A stretch of DNA of 64,000 bases from Lachnospiraceae bacterium (GCA_910574195.1 CAJTBF010000012.1:1-64000); one strand, 5' to 3'. Counted from the first letter of the stretch, positions 40,478 to 49,533 are shown. Notes: generated by a model from the letters alone, not told the origin. A program made the numbers and translations.

Positions 40478-41800
40478 ATGCATCGAAGAATTGTAAAAGA
40501 ATTATTTTCGTTTATTGCAGCCTGCCCCAGCGTGTTTCATGTGACGGATCAGATGAAACGGATGCTGGACGGGAAAGGATATGAACAGCTACTGGAAGGC
40601 AGTTCCTGGAATCTGCATGAAGGCGGACGCTATTATGTGATCCGGAATGGTTCCGCATTGATTGCATTTCAGATTCCGAAGAAGAAGTTTGTCGGATTTC
40701 AGATCATGGCAAGTCATGGAGATTCTCCATGCTTTAAAATCAAAGAACAACCGGAAATGGAAGCGGAGCAGATGTATGTCAAATTGAACGTGGAAAAATA
40801 CGGAGGTGCCATCCTCTCTCCCTGGTTTGATCGTCCGCTGTCTGTGGCCGGTCGTTTGATCGTAAGGGAAGACGACGGTCTGGCGGTAAAGCTGGTTTCG
40901 GTGGATCGTGATTTGGTGATGATTCCGAGCCTGGCAATTCATATGAACCGGAAGACAAACGAGGGGAATGCCTATAATCTCCAGAAAGATCTGCTTCCCT
41001 TATATGGAGGCGCGGATGCAAAGGGGACTTTTTTGCGGCAAGTGTCGGAAGCGGCAGGCGTGAGGGAAGAAGCAATTCTGGGGAAGGATCTGTTCCTGTA
41101 TGACCGGGGAAAGGGTTCCGTCTGGGGGGCAGAACAGGAATTTATTTCGATTGGAAAGCTGGATGATCTGCAGTGCGTATTCGCTTCTCTGAAAGCATTT
41201 CTTCTTGCAGAACCGGGAGAGAGTATTCCGGTTCATTGTGTGTTTGATAATGAAGAAGTGGGAAGTGGAACAAAGCAGGGAGCTGCGTCTACTTTTTTAT
41301 ATGATACACTGAACCGTATCAATGAGGGTATGGGACGGACGGCACAGGAATATCGGCAGGCGGTGGCGTCCAGCTTTATGGTTTCTGCAGACAATGCACA
41401 TGCCGTACATCCCAATTATCCGGAAAAGGCGTGTCCTACCAATCGGCCGGTTCTCAATGGCGGAATCGTGATCAAGTACAGCGCCAATCAAAAATATACG
41501 ACAGACGGGGTGGCGGCTGCTTTGTTTCAGGAAATCTGCGATCATGCGGGCGTACCCTGTCAGACTTTCTGCAATCGTTCTGACATTCCCGGCGGCTCCA
41601 CACTTGGGAATCTGTCGGGAATGCAGGTGGCGGTCAACTGTGTGGATATCGGTTTGCCGCAGCTATCCATGCATTCCCCCTATGAAACGGCGGGAATCCG
41701 GGATACCTGGTATCTGGTACAGGCGGCCAAAGCATTTTTTGAGTGCAGTGTGGCAGAGAGTGGATACGGCAGGATTGCGCTGCGGTTTGAAGGTATCTGA
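40478..41800 (+). CDS. M18-family aminopeptidase
   Basis: 440 residues from the ATG at 40478 (AAGGAG six bases upstream). The two-zinc site is spread over the family motifs: GFQIMASHGDSPCF (His, Asp), FDNEEVGSGTKQGAAS (Glu pair), SADNAHAVHPNYPEK (Asp, His) and HSPYETAGIRD near the end (His). M18 enzymes remove acidic N-terminal residues from peptides and are cytoplasmic homo-oligomers. The stop codon lies inside the GAAGGTATCTGAACTGTTAC repeat. Confidence 0.9.
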   Translation: MHRRIVKELFSFIAACPSVFHVTDQMKRMLDGKGYEQLLEGSSWNLHEGGRYYVIRNGSALIAFQIPKKKFVGFQIMASHGDSPCFKIKEQPEMEAEQMYVKLNVEKYGGAILSPWFDRPLSVAGRLIVREDDGLAVKLVSVDRDLVMIPSLAIHMNRKTNEGNAYNLQKDLLPLYGGADAKGTFLRQVSEAAGVREEAILGKDLFLYDRGKGSVWGAEQEFISIGKLDDLQCVFASLKAFLLAEPGESIPVHCVFDNEEVGSGTKQGAASTFLYDTLNRINEGMGRTAQEYRQAVASSFMVSADNAHAVHPNYPEKACPTNRPVLNGGIVIKYSANQKYTTDGVAAALFQEICDHAGVPCQTFCNRSDIPGGSTLGNLSGMQVAVNCVDIGLPQLSMHSPYETAGIRDTWYLVQAAKAFFECSVAESGYGRIALRFEGI

Positions 41801-41910
41801 ACTGTTACGAATGCAAGGCAGAGGAACAGCCGGGAGAAAACAAAAGGTAACGATTCAGCCCAGGACTTTGCACTTGCTGCAAAGTCCGTAAGAACGCATA
41901 ACAGTTACAA
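41789..41910 (+). repeat. palindromic element with GTTAC ends, overlapping the M18 stop codon
   Basis: AACTGTTACGAATGC and GCATAACAGTTAC are inverted ends. Inside is GGACTTTGC/GCAAAGTCC. The left 20 bases equal those at 29030-29049, so the element supplies the last two codons of the peptidase gene. Confidence 0.5.
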
Positions 41911-41927
41911 CAAAAGACAGGAGAAGC

Positions 41928-43781
41928 ATGGAAAATAAAGATACAATTTTGAAACAGGTATTTGGATATGATACTTTTCGGGAGGGGCAGGAGATTTTGG
42001 TGGAGAGTACGATTTCCGGACGGGATGTGCTGGGAATTATGCCTACCGGCGCTGGAAAGTCTCTCTGTTTTCAAGTACCGGCGCTGCTGTTTGAGGGAAT
42101 TACGCTGGTAATTTCCCCGTTGATTTCGCTGATGAAGGATCAGGTGACGGCCTTGAATGAACTGGGAGTCCATGCGGCGTTTCTGAACAGTTCCCTGACG
42201 GAGAGGCAATACCAGAAGGCAGTGGAAAATGCGGCGAAAGGACAGTACAAAATCATCTATGTGGCTCCGGAACGGCTGCTGAGCGCCTCCTTTCAGGGCC
42301 TGATCCGGGCAGTGGAGATCTCCATGGTGGCGGTGGACGAGGCGCACTGTATTTCCCAGTGGGGGCAGGATTTTCGTCCCAGTTATTTAAAAATTGTGGA
42401 ATTCATTGAGAGTCTGCCCAGGCGTCCGGTAATTGCAGCCTACACCGCGACGGCGACAAAGCAGGTAAAAGAAGATATTATCTGTATACTGGGGCTGCAC
42501 AATCCGGAGGTGGTGGTGACAGGATATGATCGGAAGAATCTATATTTTTCTGTAAAAAAGGAAAAGAATAAAGAGGCGCTTTTGCTGGAGTATCTTCGAA
42601 AAAATAAAGAGAAGAGCGGAATCATTTATTGCAATACAAGAAAGACCGTGGAAGAAGTGGAACGGACGCTTTCCCAGGAAGGATATCCGGTTACCCGTTA
42701 CCATGCCGGTCTGTCGGATGCGGAACGCAGACAGAATCAGGAAGACTTTATCTATGACCGGAAACCGGTCATGGTGGCGACCAATGCATTCGGAATGGGA
42801 ATCGATAAATCTAACGTGCGTTTCGTGATCCATTATAATATGCCGAAAGACCTGGAGAGTTATTACCAGGAAGCCGGACGCGCCGGGCGCGACGGGGAGC
42901 CGGCGGAATGTCTGCTGTACTATTCCGGGCAGGACGTTAAGATCAATGAATTTCTGATTCATACCCAGACAGACAATCAGGAGCTGCAGCCGGAACAACG
43001 GGAATTGATTCAGGAGCGGGATCAGGAACGGCTGCGGAAGATGACCTTTTACTGTTTTACCAATGAATGCCTGCGGGAATATATTCTGCGGTATTTCGGA
43101 GAGTACGGCGGGAATTACTGTGGGAATTGTGAAAATTGTCTGACGGAGTATGAGGATATGGATGTGACGGAGGAAGCATATCATATCATTCGTCTGGTAC
43201 TTACCAGCCGGGAACGTTACGGGATCAACGCGGTTCTGGACGCGGTACATGGTTCGGATACGGCGAAAGTCCGGCAATTCCGGCTGAATCAGAATTCGGA
43301 ATATGGCAGCCTGAGGGAGAGAACGATTGTCCGGCTGCGCCAGATTTTGAATGATCTGCTGGTGAAAGAATATTTGTATCTGACACCGGGAGATTATCCG
43401 GTTTTGAAGATCACAGATGCCGGAAGAAGACTGCTGACGGATACGGAACAGCCGGGCGGTCAGGAAAAGATTCTGTTAAAACTTCCGAAAGAACAGCGCC
43501 CTTCCCCGGATTCGAAAACCGGAAAGAAGAAAAAGAAAGCGGTGGAAACCAGGTACCCGGATTTGTTCGAACAGTTGCGGAGATATCGGTATGAACGGGC
43601 GCAAAAGGAGCATGTACCTCCTTATCTTATTTTTTCGGATAAGACGTTAAAAGAAATGAGTACATATCTTCCGGTGACAGAGAAGGATATGCTGGAGATC
43701 AACGGAGTGGGAAAAGTAAAATACGAAAAATACGGGGAGGCATTTATGCAGATCATACAGGGATATGCGGAAAACTTATAA
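41928..43781 (+). CDS. recQ: ATP-dependent DNA helicase RecQ
   Basis: 617 residues. The helicase motifs are Walker A MPTGAGKSLCFQ, the DEAH box VDEAHCISQWGQDFRPSY (with the RecQ aromatic loop) and motif VI QEAGRAGRDGEPAEC. A zinc-binding cysteine set follows in CFTNECLREYI and GGNYCGNCENC, then the RQC winged helix and a C-terminal HRDC domain (ISDKTLKEMSTYLP-like, ending GVGKVKYEKYGE). It unwinds DNA 3' to 5' in recombination and repair. Confidence 0.95.
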   Translation: MENKDTILKQVFGYDTFREGQEILVESTISGRDVLGIMPTGAGKSLCFQVPALLFEGITLVISPLISLMKDQVTALNELGVHAAFLNSSLTERQYQKAVENAAKGQYKIIYVAPERLLSASFQGLIRAVEISMVAVDEAHCISQWGQDFRPSYLKIVEFIESLPRRPVIAAYTATATKQVKEDIICILGLHNPEVVVTGYDRKNLYFSVKKEKNKEALLLEYLRKNKEKSGIIYCNTRKTVEEVERTLSQEGYPVTRYHAGLSDAERRQNQEDFIYDRKPVMVATNAFGMGIDKSNVRFVIHYNMPKDLESYYQEAGRAGRDGEPAECLLYYSGQDVKINEFLIHTQTDNQELQPEQRELIQERDQERLRKMTFYCFTNECLREYILRYFGEYGGNYCGNCENCLTEYEDMDVTEEAYHIIRLVLTSRERYGINAVLDAVHGSDTAKVRQFRLNQNSEYGSLRERTIVRLRQILNDLLVKEYLYLTPGDYPVLKITDAGRRLLTDTEQPGGQEKILLKLPKEQRPSPDSKTGKKKKKAVETRYPDLFEQLRRYRYERAQKEHVPPYLIFSDKTLKEMSTYLPVTEKDMLEINGVGKVKYEKYGEAFMQIIQGYAENL

Positions 43782-43822
43782 AAAAGTATTTCATATGCAG
43801 AGGGTTCATGTTACACTAAAAT

Positions 43823-43889
43823 GTGTTTGAAAGTTGTTTTTCGCAAGCCATGTGCCACGGTTTGCAGGATTGCATTTTCAAACATGCTC
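43823..43889 (+). repeat. remnant of the hairpin MITE-like element
   Basis: GTGTTTGAAAGTT at the left and GCATTTTCAAACATGCTCC at the right match the ends of the 162-bp element, but the interior is only about 35 bases and unrelated. It lies just before the PurF-like gene. Confidence 0.55.
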
Positions 43890-43945
43890 CGGGAAGGAAG
43901 TTGGCAGAGACATAAATGATTTGACAGAAGAAGGAGAGAGAACAT

Positions 43946-45355
43946 ATGGGAGGCTTTTTTGGTGTTGCTTCAAAGAAGAACTGTACCTTGGAGTTATTTT
44001 ACGGAGTGGATTACCACTCTCATCTGGGAACGCGGCGCGGCGGTATGGCAATGTATGGAAAGCAGGGATTTCAAAGAGCGATTCATAATATAGAGAATTC
44101 CCCGTTTCGGACAAAATTTGAAAAAGACGCGGAAGAGCTGCAGGGCCATCTGGGAATCGGCTGTATCTCGGACTATGAGCCGCAGCCCCTTTTGATTCAG
44201 TCTCATCTGGGGAGTTTTGCGATTACCACGGTAGGAAAGATCAACAATACGGACGAGCTGTTAAAGGAGACCTATCATGACGGCCGCTCCCATTTTCAGG
44301 AGATGAGCGGCGGACAGATCAATGCGACGGAGCTGATTGCTTCGCTGATCTGTAAGGCGGATACATTGGTGGAGGGAATTCGTTATGTGCAGAGTCTGGT
44401 AGACGGCTCTATGACCATACTGCTGATGACGGAGGATGGGATTTACGCGGCCAGAGATAAGTATGGCCGTACCCCGGTGGCAGTGGGAAAACGAGAAGAT
44501 GCCTATTGTGTATCTTTTGAAAACTTTGCCTATCTCAATCTGGGATTTACCCATTACAAGGAGCTGGGACCGGCAGAGATTGTAAGAATCACCCCGGAAG
44601 AAGTGGAGACGGTGGGCGCAGCGCAGGAGGAGATGAAGATTTGTTCTTTCCTCTGGGTATATTATGGATATCCGACTTCCTCCTATGAAGGAATCAACGT
44701 GGAGGAGATGCGTTACCGATGCGGCGGTATGCTGGCAAAGCGGGATGGGGATCGTGTATCGCCGGATATCGTGGCCGGAGTACCGGATTCGGGAATTGCA
44801 CATGCCGTAGGATATGCCAATGTGTCCGGAATTCCATATGCAAGACCGTTTATCAAATATACGCCCACATGGCCCCGGTCTTTTATGCCGTCAAATCAGA
44901 GTCAGAGAGATCTGATTGCGCGGATGAAACTGATTCCGGTACAGGCGTTGATTGAGAATAAGAAACTGCTTCTGATTGATGATTCCATTGTACGGGGAAC
45001 ACAGCTTCGGGAAACGACAGAGTTTTTGTACCGGAGCGGAGCGAAAGAGGTGCATGTGCGTCCGGCGTGCCCCCCGATCATGTATGGATGTAAATATTTG
45101 AATTTCTCCCGATCCAAGTCTGACAGAGATTTGATTACACGGCAGATGATTGAGGAAAGGGAGGAAAAAGTGACGCCGGAAGTGCTGCAGGAGTATGCGG
45201 ATCCCGGCAGTGAAAGATACGAGGCTTTGATAGAAGGTATCCGGAAGCGTCAGAACTTTACGACACTGCGTTATCATCGGCTGGATGATCTGGTGGAATC
45301 AATCGGACTGCCCTCCTGTAAGATGTGTACTTATTGTTTTGATGGGAAAGAGTAA
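43946..45355 (+). CDS. amidophosphoribosyltransferase-like protein lacking the glutaminase cysteine
   Basis: 469 residues with the PurF layout: an N-terminal Ntn-hydrolase-like domain, then a phosphoribosyltransferase domain with the PRPP loop LLIDDSIVRGTQLRE. PurF needs Cys as residue 1 after Met or propeptide removal. Here the start is MGGFFGVASKKNC, with Gly at that position, and LGTRRGGMAMYG replaces the usual HRGQ-type loop. So glutamine hydrolysis is probably lost and ammonia use or another role is possible. The end CKMCTYC may hold a metal or cluster. True PurF is presumably elsewhere. Confidence 0.8.
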   Translation: MGGFFGVASKKNCTLELFYGVDYHSHLGTRRGGMAMYGKQGFQRAIHNIENSPFRTKFEKDAEELQGHLGIGCISDYEPQPLLIQSHLGSFAITTVGKINNTDELLKETYHDGRSHFQEMSGGQINATELIASLICKADTLVEGIRYVQSLVDGSMTILLMTEDGIYAARDKYGRTPVAVGKREDAYCVSFENFAYLNLGFTHYKELGPAEIVRITPEEVETVGAAQEEMKICSFLWVYYGYPTSSYEGINVEEMRYRCGGMLAKRDGDRVSPDIVAGVPDSGIAHAVGYANVSGIPYARPFIKYTPTWPRSFMPSNQSQRDLIARMKLIPVQALIENKKLLLIDDSIVRGTQLRETTEFLYRSGAKEVHVRPACPPIMYGCKYLNFSRSKSDRDLITRQMIEEREEKVTPEVLQEYADPGSERYEALIEGIRKRQNFTTLRYHRLDDLVESIGLPSCKMCTYCFDGKE

Positions 45356-45375
45356 AAGAGAGTATGGTGCATCTT

Positions 45376-45398
45376 AGAGCATTTTTCAAACACGCTCC
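45376..45398 (-). repeat. end fragment of the hairpin MITE-like element
   Basis: AGAGCATTTTTCAAACACGC matches a terminus of the element. Together with 43823-43889 it brackets the PurF-like gene. Confidence 0.4.
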
Positions 45399-45462
45399 AG
45401 AGAAAGCTCTTTGAGTTGGTCAAATAGAATTCCCCCGCAGCCTGCTGCGTATAACAAATTTC

Positions 45463-45490
45463 ATCCCCCGCAGCCTGCTGCGGGGGATTT
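45463..45490 (-). terminator. terminator of the hyd maturation operon
   Basis: ATCCCCCGCAGC pairs with GCTGCGGGGGAT at the 3' end of hydF. A partial copy, CCCCCGCAGCCTGCTGCG, lies about 35 bases further out at 45432. Confidence 0.7.
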
Positions 45491-45494
45491 GACT

Positions 45495-46697
45495 TTACAG
45501 AAAACCATGGAAGATTTCAATACTCCGGTCGAGAATGCCGTGCATATGCGCGATGGCGGTACCATAGTTGGTCATGGGCACATTTTGTTCTTTTGCACAT
45601 TCCAGTCGATGGCGCATCTCCTGCTCGTTGAGCATGCAGCCGCCGCAGTGAATGATCAGGCGATAAGAGTGAAGGTCTTCCGGGAATTCGGTTCCGCTGG
45701 TAAATTGAAAATGAAACTCTTTTCCGGTATACTTTCGGATCCATCCGGGTAGTTTGACTGTACCGATGTCCTCGCACTGCCGATGATGGGTACAGCCTTC
45801 CGAGATCAGAATGCGGTCTTTCTCCTGCAAAAGGTCCAGAGTACGCGCGCCCAGAACAGCCTGTTTGAGGTTTCCTTTGTACCTTGCAAACAGGATGGAA
45901 AAGGAGGTCAGAGGAATCTCCTTCGGTACGAGCGCGGAGACCCGCGCGAATGCCTGACTGTCGGTAATCACAAGAGCAGGCGGCCTCCCCAGTTTTTCTA
46001 ATGTTTCCGAGAGTTCGGTGTCCCGGACAACGACGGGGACAGCGCCTTTTTTCAGAAGATCCCGGATGGTCTGCTGCTGCGGCAGAATGAGACGCCCCTT
46101 TGGAGCGGAACCATCAATTGGAACCACAAGGATTACAAAATCCAGAGGATGGACCAGATCGGCGGCAATGGGTTTTTGTGCAGGAGATGCCGGAATCTGC
46201 CGTGCAAGGCGCTCTTTAAGTTCCTCAATGCCCGCTCCGGTTTTTGCACTAACAAAGATACAATGCTCTTTATCAGCTTCCGGCGGAAAACAGGGGGAAT
46301 CGAAGAGATCCGCTTTGTTACAGACAACCAGATAGGGGATCTGCTTTTGTAAAATGCGCTGCAGAATCTGCCGGTCTTCTTCTGTGATTCCGTCTGCCGG
46401 ATCTGTCACCAGAACCGCAAGATCTGTTTTACGAAGCATCTGGTATGTTTTCTGTATACGGAGAGCTCCCAGATCTCCCTCATCATCCAGTCCCGGCGTG
46501 TCGATCAGAACGACCGGTCCCAGAGGCAGAAGTTCCATGGACTTTAGAACGGGATCCGTGGTGGTTCCCTTTACCGGAGAGACAATGGCCAGATCCTGAC
46601 TGGTAAGGGCGTTGATCAGGCTGGATTTTCCGGCATTGCGTTTTCCGAAAATTCCGATATGGATGCGTTCGGAAGATGGTGTGGTATGGAAACTCAT
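45495..46697 (-). CDS. hydF: [FeFe]-hydrogenase maturation GTPase HydF
   Basis: 400 residues. The GTPase domain has GKRNAGKSSLINAL, a switch II DTPGLDDEG and the NKAD motif in VVCNKADLFD. The C-terminal cluster-binding part has CTHHRQCEDIG and IIHCGGCM, the CxH...HCxxC motif of HydF. It is the scaffold on which the two-iron subcluster is built before delivery to the hydrogenase. It is transcribed after hydG, 12 bases on. HydE and the hydrogenase itself are not in this window. Confidence 0.93.
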   Translation of the reverse strand: MSFHTTPSSERIHIGIFGKRNAGKSSLINALTSQDLAIVSPVKGTTTDPVLKSMELLPLGPVVLIDTPGLDDEGDLGALRIQKTYQMLRKTDLAVLVTDPADGITEEDRQILQRILQKQIPYLVVCNKADLFDSPCFPPEADKEHCIFVSAKTGAGIEELKERLARQIPASPAQKPIAADLVHPLDFVILVVPIDGSAPKGRLILPQQQTIRDLLKKGAVPVVVRDTELSETLEKLGRPPALVITDSQAFARVSALVPKEIPLTSFSILFARYKGNLKQAVLGARTLDLLQEKDRILISEGCTHHRQCEDIGTVKLPGWIRKYTGKEFHFQFTSGTEFPEDLHSYRLIIHCGGCMLNEQEMRHRLECAKEQNVPMTNYGTAIAHMHGILDRSIEIFHGFL

Positions 46698-46709
46698 ACA
46701 ATCCCTCCT

Positions 46710-48131
46710 TTAAAAACGAAAATCTCTGCGGTTGTCCTGTGCAATGAGCCGAAGATTTTCCAGTACGACAGAGCGTGCTTTTTCATTTGGTACATTGAGG
46801 ACCTCTCTTTCAATCAGCCGGTCTCCGATGGCTTTTGTTTCCGGAGACGCGTAATCCATCAAATATTCTTTTAATGTCATCAGCGCATTGGGATGGCAGC
46901 AGTTTTGAATCTGGCCGCTTTTACACAGGGACATGAAACGGTCGCCGGTGCGCCCCTCCCGGTAACATGCAGTGCAGAAACTGGGAATATAGTCCATCTC
47001 CATAAGCCACCGCACCACTTCATCCAGGGAACGGGTGTCACTGACATCGAACTGTTCGGACTTTGCGTCTTCTGGCTCCGGTTCATAATATCCGCCTACA
47101 CTGGTGCGGGATCCCCCGCTAATCTGGGAGATGCCAAGATGCAGGACGCGTTCTCTGGTCTTTTGATTTTCTCTTGTGGAGATGATCATGCCGGTATAGG
47201 GAACGGCAATCCGGATGCAGGCAACCAGTTTGGCAAACGTATCCTCGTCAATGCCGTTGTCGAATTGATCCGGATCAATGTCGTCGGCCCGTTTCAGACG
47301 AGGCACACTGATGGTGTGAGGTCCCACGCCGAAGGCGGCTTCCAGATGTTCGGCATGCATCAAAAGCCCGGCGAACTCATAACGGTATTTGTCCAATCCA
47401 AACAGAACGCCAAGTCCCACGTCGTCAATTCCGCCTTCCATGGCACGATCCATTGCTTCCGTATGGTAATTATAGTCGTGCTTTGGCCCGGTGGGGTGAA
47501 GCGCAAGATAATTTTCCTTATGATAAGTCTCCTGGAACAGAATATAAGTTCCGATGCCTGCTTCCTTCAGGAGACGGTAATGATCCACGGTAGTGGCCGC
47601 GATGTTGATATTAACTCGCCGGATGGCTCCGTTTTTGTGCTTGATGCTGTAAATGGTATGGATGCAGTCCAGATAGTAGTCCATCGTATTGCGTACCGGG
47701 TCTTCTCCGGCTTCCAGAGCCAGACGTTTATGTCCCATATCCTGTAAAGCGATCACTTCCCGGCGGATTTCTTCCTGGGAGAGCTGCTTTCTGGCAATGT
47801 GTGTATTTTTACTGTGGTAAGGGCAGTATGTACAGCCGTTGACGCAGTAATTGGACAGATACAAAGGCGCGAACATGACAATCCGGTTCCCGTAAAAATC
47901 CTTTTTGATTTGTTCTGCAAGACGGAAAATTTCCTGATTTTTTTCTTCGATCTGACAGGCAAGCAGAACGGATGCTTCCCGGTGAGTAAGGCCTTTTCGA
48001 AGCCGTGCTTTTTCAATCAGGGAATCAATCAGTTTTGTGTCTTCCTTGTGTTCGTCCGCATAGGCGAGCGTTTCCATGATCTCTTCATGGTTGATAAAAT
48101 CGTCTGCACATTTTGAATTTACATCGTACAT
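46710..48131 (-). CDS. hydG: [FeFe]-hydrogenase maturase HydG (radical SAM tyrosine lyase)
   Basis: 473 residues from the ATG at 48131 (GGGGG seven bases upstream on the minus strand). The radical SAM cluster is LSNYCVNGCTYCPYH (CxxxCxxC). The C-terminal second cluster motif is in PSFCTACYREGRTGDRFM (CTACYR), which is diagnostic of HydG. It splits tyrosine to provide CO and cyanide ligands for the hydrogenase. The order TM1266-hydG-hydF in one operon supports the call. Confidence 0.94.
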   Translation of the reverse strand: MYDVNSKCADDFINHEEIMETLAYADEHKEDTKLIDSLIEKARLRKGLTHREASVLLACQIEEKNQEIFRLAEQIKKDFYGNRIVMFAPLYLSNYCVNGCTYCPYHSKNTHIARKQLSQEEIRREVIALQDMGHKRLALEAGEDPVRNTMDYYLDCIHTIYSIKHKNGAIRRVNINIAATTVDHYRLLKEAGIGTYILFQETYHKENYLALHPTGPKHDYNYHTEAMDRAMEGGIDDVGLGVLFGLDKYRYEFAGLLMHAEHLEAAFGVGPHTISVPRLKRADDIDPDQFDNGIDEDTFAKLVACIRIAVPYTGMIISTRENQKTRERVLHLGISQISGGSRTSVGGYYEPEPEDAKSEQFDVSDTRSLDEVVRWLMEMDYIPSFCTACYREGRTGDRFMSLCKSGQIQNCCHPNALMTLKEYLMDYASPETKAIGDRLIEREVLNVPNEKARSVVLENLRLIAQDNRRDFRF

Positions 48132-48150
48132 GACGGTTCCCCCTTTCATT

Positions 48151-48399
48151 TCAACTTGTTTTCGCATAAATTGTTTTTGTGCTGACACCAGGCAGCATGC
48201 CAAGCTTGCCGGAAAGCGCGCTGATGGCGTCTGCCGGAGCGTCCATAGCAATACTGATGATGGACAGATCTTTTTCCCGATAGGGAATTCCCATACGCCC
48301 GATGATATATTCCCCGTACTGGCTCAGCAGATGATTGAGTTCTTCTACGGATTCTGTACTGTTCAGTACAATTCCGATCAGAGCAATTCGTGTATTCAT
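48151..48399 (-). CDS. TM1266-family regulator of the iron-only hydrogenase system
   Basis: 82 residues, an ACT/ferredoxin-like fold: RIALIGIVLNSTESVEELN, GEYIIGRMGIPYREKDLS and a last strand with KLGMLPGVSTKTIYA. This small family is nearly always found beside hydrogenase maturation genes and is named as a putative regulator; its ligand is not known. It is first in the hyd operon, behind a leader with a terminator hairpin 20 bases upstream. Confidence 0.85.
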   Translation of the reverse strand: MNTRIALIGIVLNSTESVEELNHLLSQYGEYIIGRMGIPYREKDLSIISIAMDAPADAISALSGKLGMLPGVSTKTIYAKTS

Positions 48400-48420
48400 A
48401 AAAAACTCCCTTCTGGCATG

Positions 48421-48719
48421 AAAAAAGCGCCTGTTCTCAGGCGCAGAGGATCCCTGGATATTATATACCGGATTCTTGAGACAAAGGGTTTGATAAAATG
48501 GAATATCTATGGTACAGATTCATAAGTAATTCCACCCTCGCAGCTTGCCGATAGAGAAAGGAGCAATCATGTGCGTTCCTGTAAAAAAGATTCCGGAAAA
48601 CAAATAGGTAGGATAATATTCTGTGCGCCTTTTTACGCAGGAACAGATCTTTTCGAAACGCTGCCCTTTGTAATTAGAACGATCGCGTTTATTATAGCAT
48701 GAAAAAAGGGGAACAGCAA
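48421..48719 (-). promoter_or_regulatory. promoter and attenuator-like leader of the hyd operon
   Basis: On the minus strand there is TTGCTG (48719-48714), 17 bases and TATAAT (48696-48691), then a leader of about 270 bases without a gene. It ends in a terminator stem GCGCCTG/CAGGCGC with a U-run (48444-48421). The leader segment AGGCGCACAG (48630-48621) is complementary to CTCTGCGCCT at the left arm of that terminator, nine of ten bases. The two pairings exclude each other, as in a riboswitch or attenuator. No known riboswitch consensus was recognised. Confidence 0.55.
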
Positions 48720-48761
48720 TGGAAAATGAAAAAGAAGGGGTCTAAATTTTTTGGAAAAGTT

Positions 48762-48918
48762 ACTATTCACGGCCTGGGAGGCCGCTCATAGCAACGGTTC
48801 GGGGCGATATTTAAAGTCTTGCTGCGCAAAAATCACCCCTCACTGTTATCATTGTTGAATGATATTCCCACGGAATGCGCAGTTCAGGCATTCCTGAGGC
48901 GTGAATAATAACTTGGAA
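48762..48918 (+). mobile_element. MITE-like element with TACTATTCACG ends
   Basis: AAGTTACTATTCACGGCCT at the left and AGGCGTGAATAATAACTT at the right are inverted ends about 155 bases apart. The inside codes for nothing. The ends resemble ATCGTGAATAGTAATG at 5205 and GATCGTGAATACTACGG at 4385. Confidence 0.55.
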
Positions 48919-48965
48919 AAACACTTCATTTCATTACAAACAGATGACAGTTCAGGACATCCGGA

Positions 48966-48994
48966 TTGACTTTGTTGTGAAAAAGTTCTATTCT
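48966..48994 (+). promoter_or_regulatory. promoter of the coiled-coil protein gene
   Basis: TTGACT (48966-48971), 17 bases and TATTCT (48989-48994), 25 bases before the ATG. Confidence 0.55.
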
Positions 48995-49018
48995 GAAAAC
49001 AGGAGGTGACCAGTTTTT

Positions 49019-49339
49019 ATGAATATTTCTTCTATGAATTTAGGTGGTTTGTCCGGGGATTTTCGTCCGCGTCAGAGTACGGATGTGGATGAAAAAATAC
49101 GGTCGTTAGAGCAAAGGCTGCAGGAATTGAATACGAAAAAGCAGGAAGCGGTTCAGAAGAAGGACGAGAAAGAACGGGAGAAATTAGAAAAGCAGATTCA
49201 AAAAATTGAAAAGCAGATTCAGCAGTTAAAGCAGCAGGCAAAAAAGGAGACAGAAAAAGAGGCAGCGGAGGAATCCGAATCTCCAAAAGCTGTGGGGAAA
49301 CGACCGGATGCAGGAGAATATGTAGATGTTTCTGTGTGA
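49019..49339 (+). CDS. small coiled-coil protein, FlxA-like
   Basis: 106 residues. Residues 25-85 form one long charged coiled coil (KIRSLEQRLQELNTKKQEAV, EKQIQKIEKQIQQLKQQ). A short Gly/Ser-rich start and an acidic tail flank it. It resembles FlxA-family proteins, whose role is poorly known. AGGAGG lies about 12 bases before the ATG, and a strong terminator follows, so it is a single-gene unit. Confidence 0.6.
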   Translation: MNISSMNLGGLSGDFRPRQSTDVDEKIRSLEQRLQELNTKKQEAVQKKDEKEREKLEKQIQKIEKQIQQLKQQAKKETEKEAAEESESPKAVGKRPDAGEYVDVSV

Positions 49340-49361
49340 GAATGGCTGAAAGAGCAAATGG

Positions 49362-49402
49362 TGACAGTTTTGAGAGAAGAATTTCAAAACTGTCATTTTT
49401 TG
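49362..49402 (+). terminator. intrinsic terminator
   Basis: TGACAGTTTTGA pairs with TCAAAACTGTCA and is followed by six U. Confidence 0.88.
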
Positions 49403-49515
49403 GTGCTATGGTTACGGATTGGGCTACTCATGCCCGTTCAGGTGTGATATAATGAATGTAGTTCATTATGATAGATTGGGTTTCCGCCGGGAAGTATTTT
49501 GCATTGTATGTTTTG

Positions 49516-49533
49516 TAACAGGAAAGTTGAAGG
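49516..49533 (+). repeat. TAACAGGAAAGTTGAAGG repeat, copy 2
   Basis: Identical to 4367-4384 over 18 bases. Confidence 0.5.

Noticed and set aside
45421-45490. CRISPR-like repeat from the doubled CCCCCGCAGCCTGCTGCG
   Set aside because: There are only two copies and one is plainly the terminator stem of hydF; there is no spacer pattern and no cas genes.
48525-48545. GAGGGTGGAATTAC on the minus strand as a T-box antiterminator
   Set aside because: Only the first nine bases fit, the ACCGCG part is missing, and it is about 90 bases from the terminator instead of adjacent.
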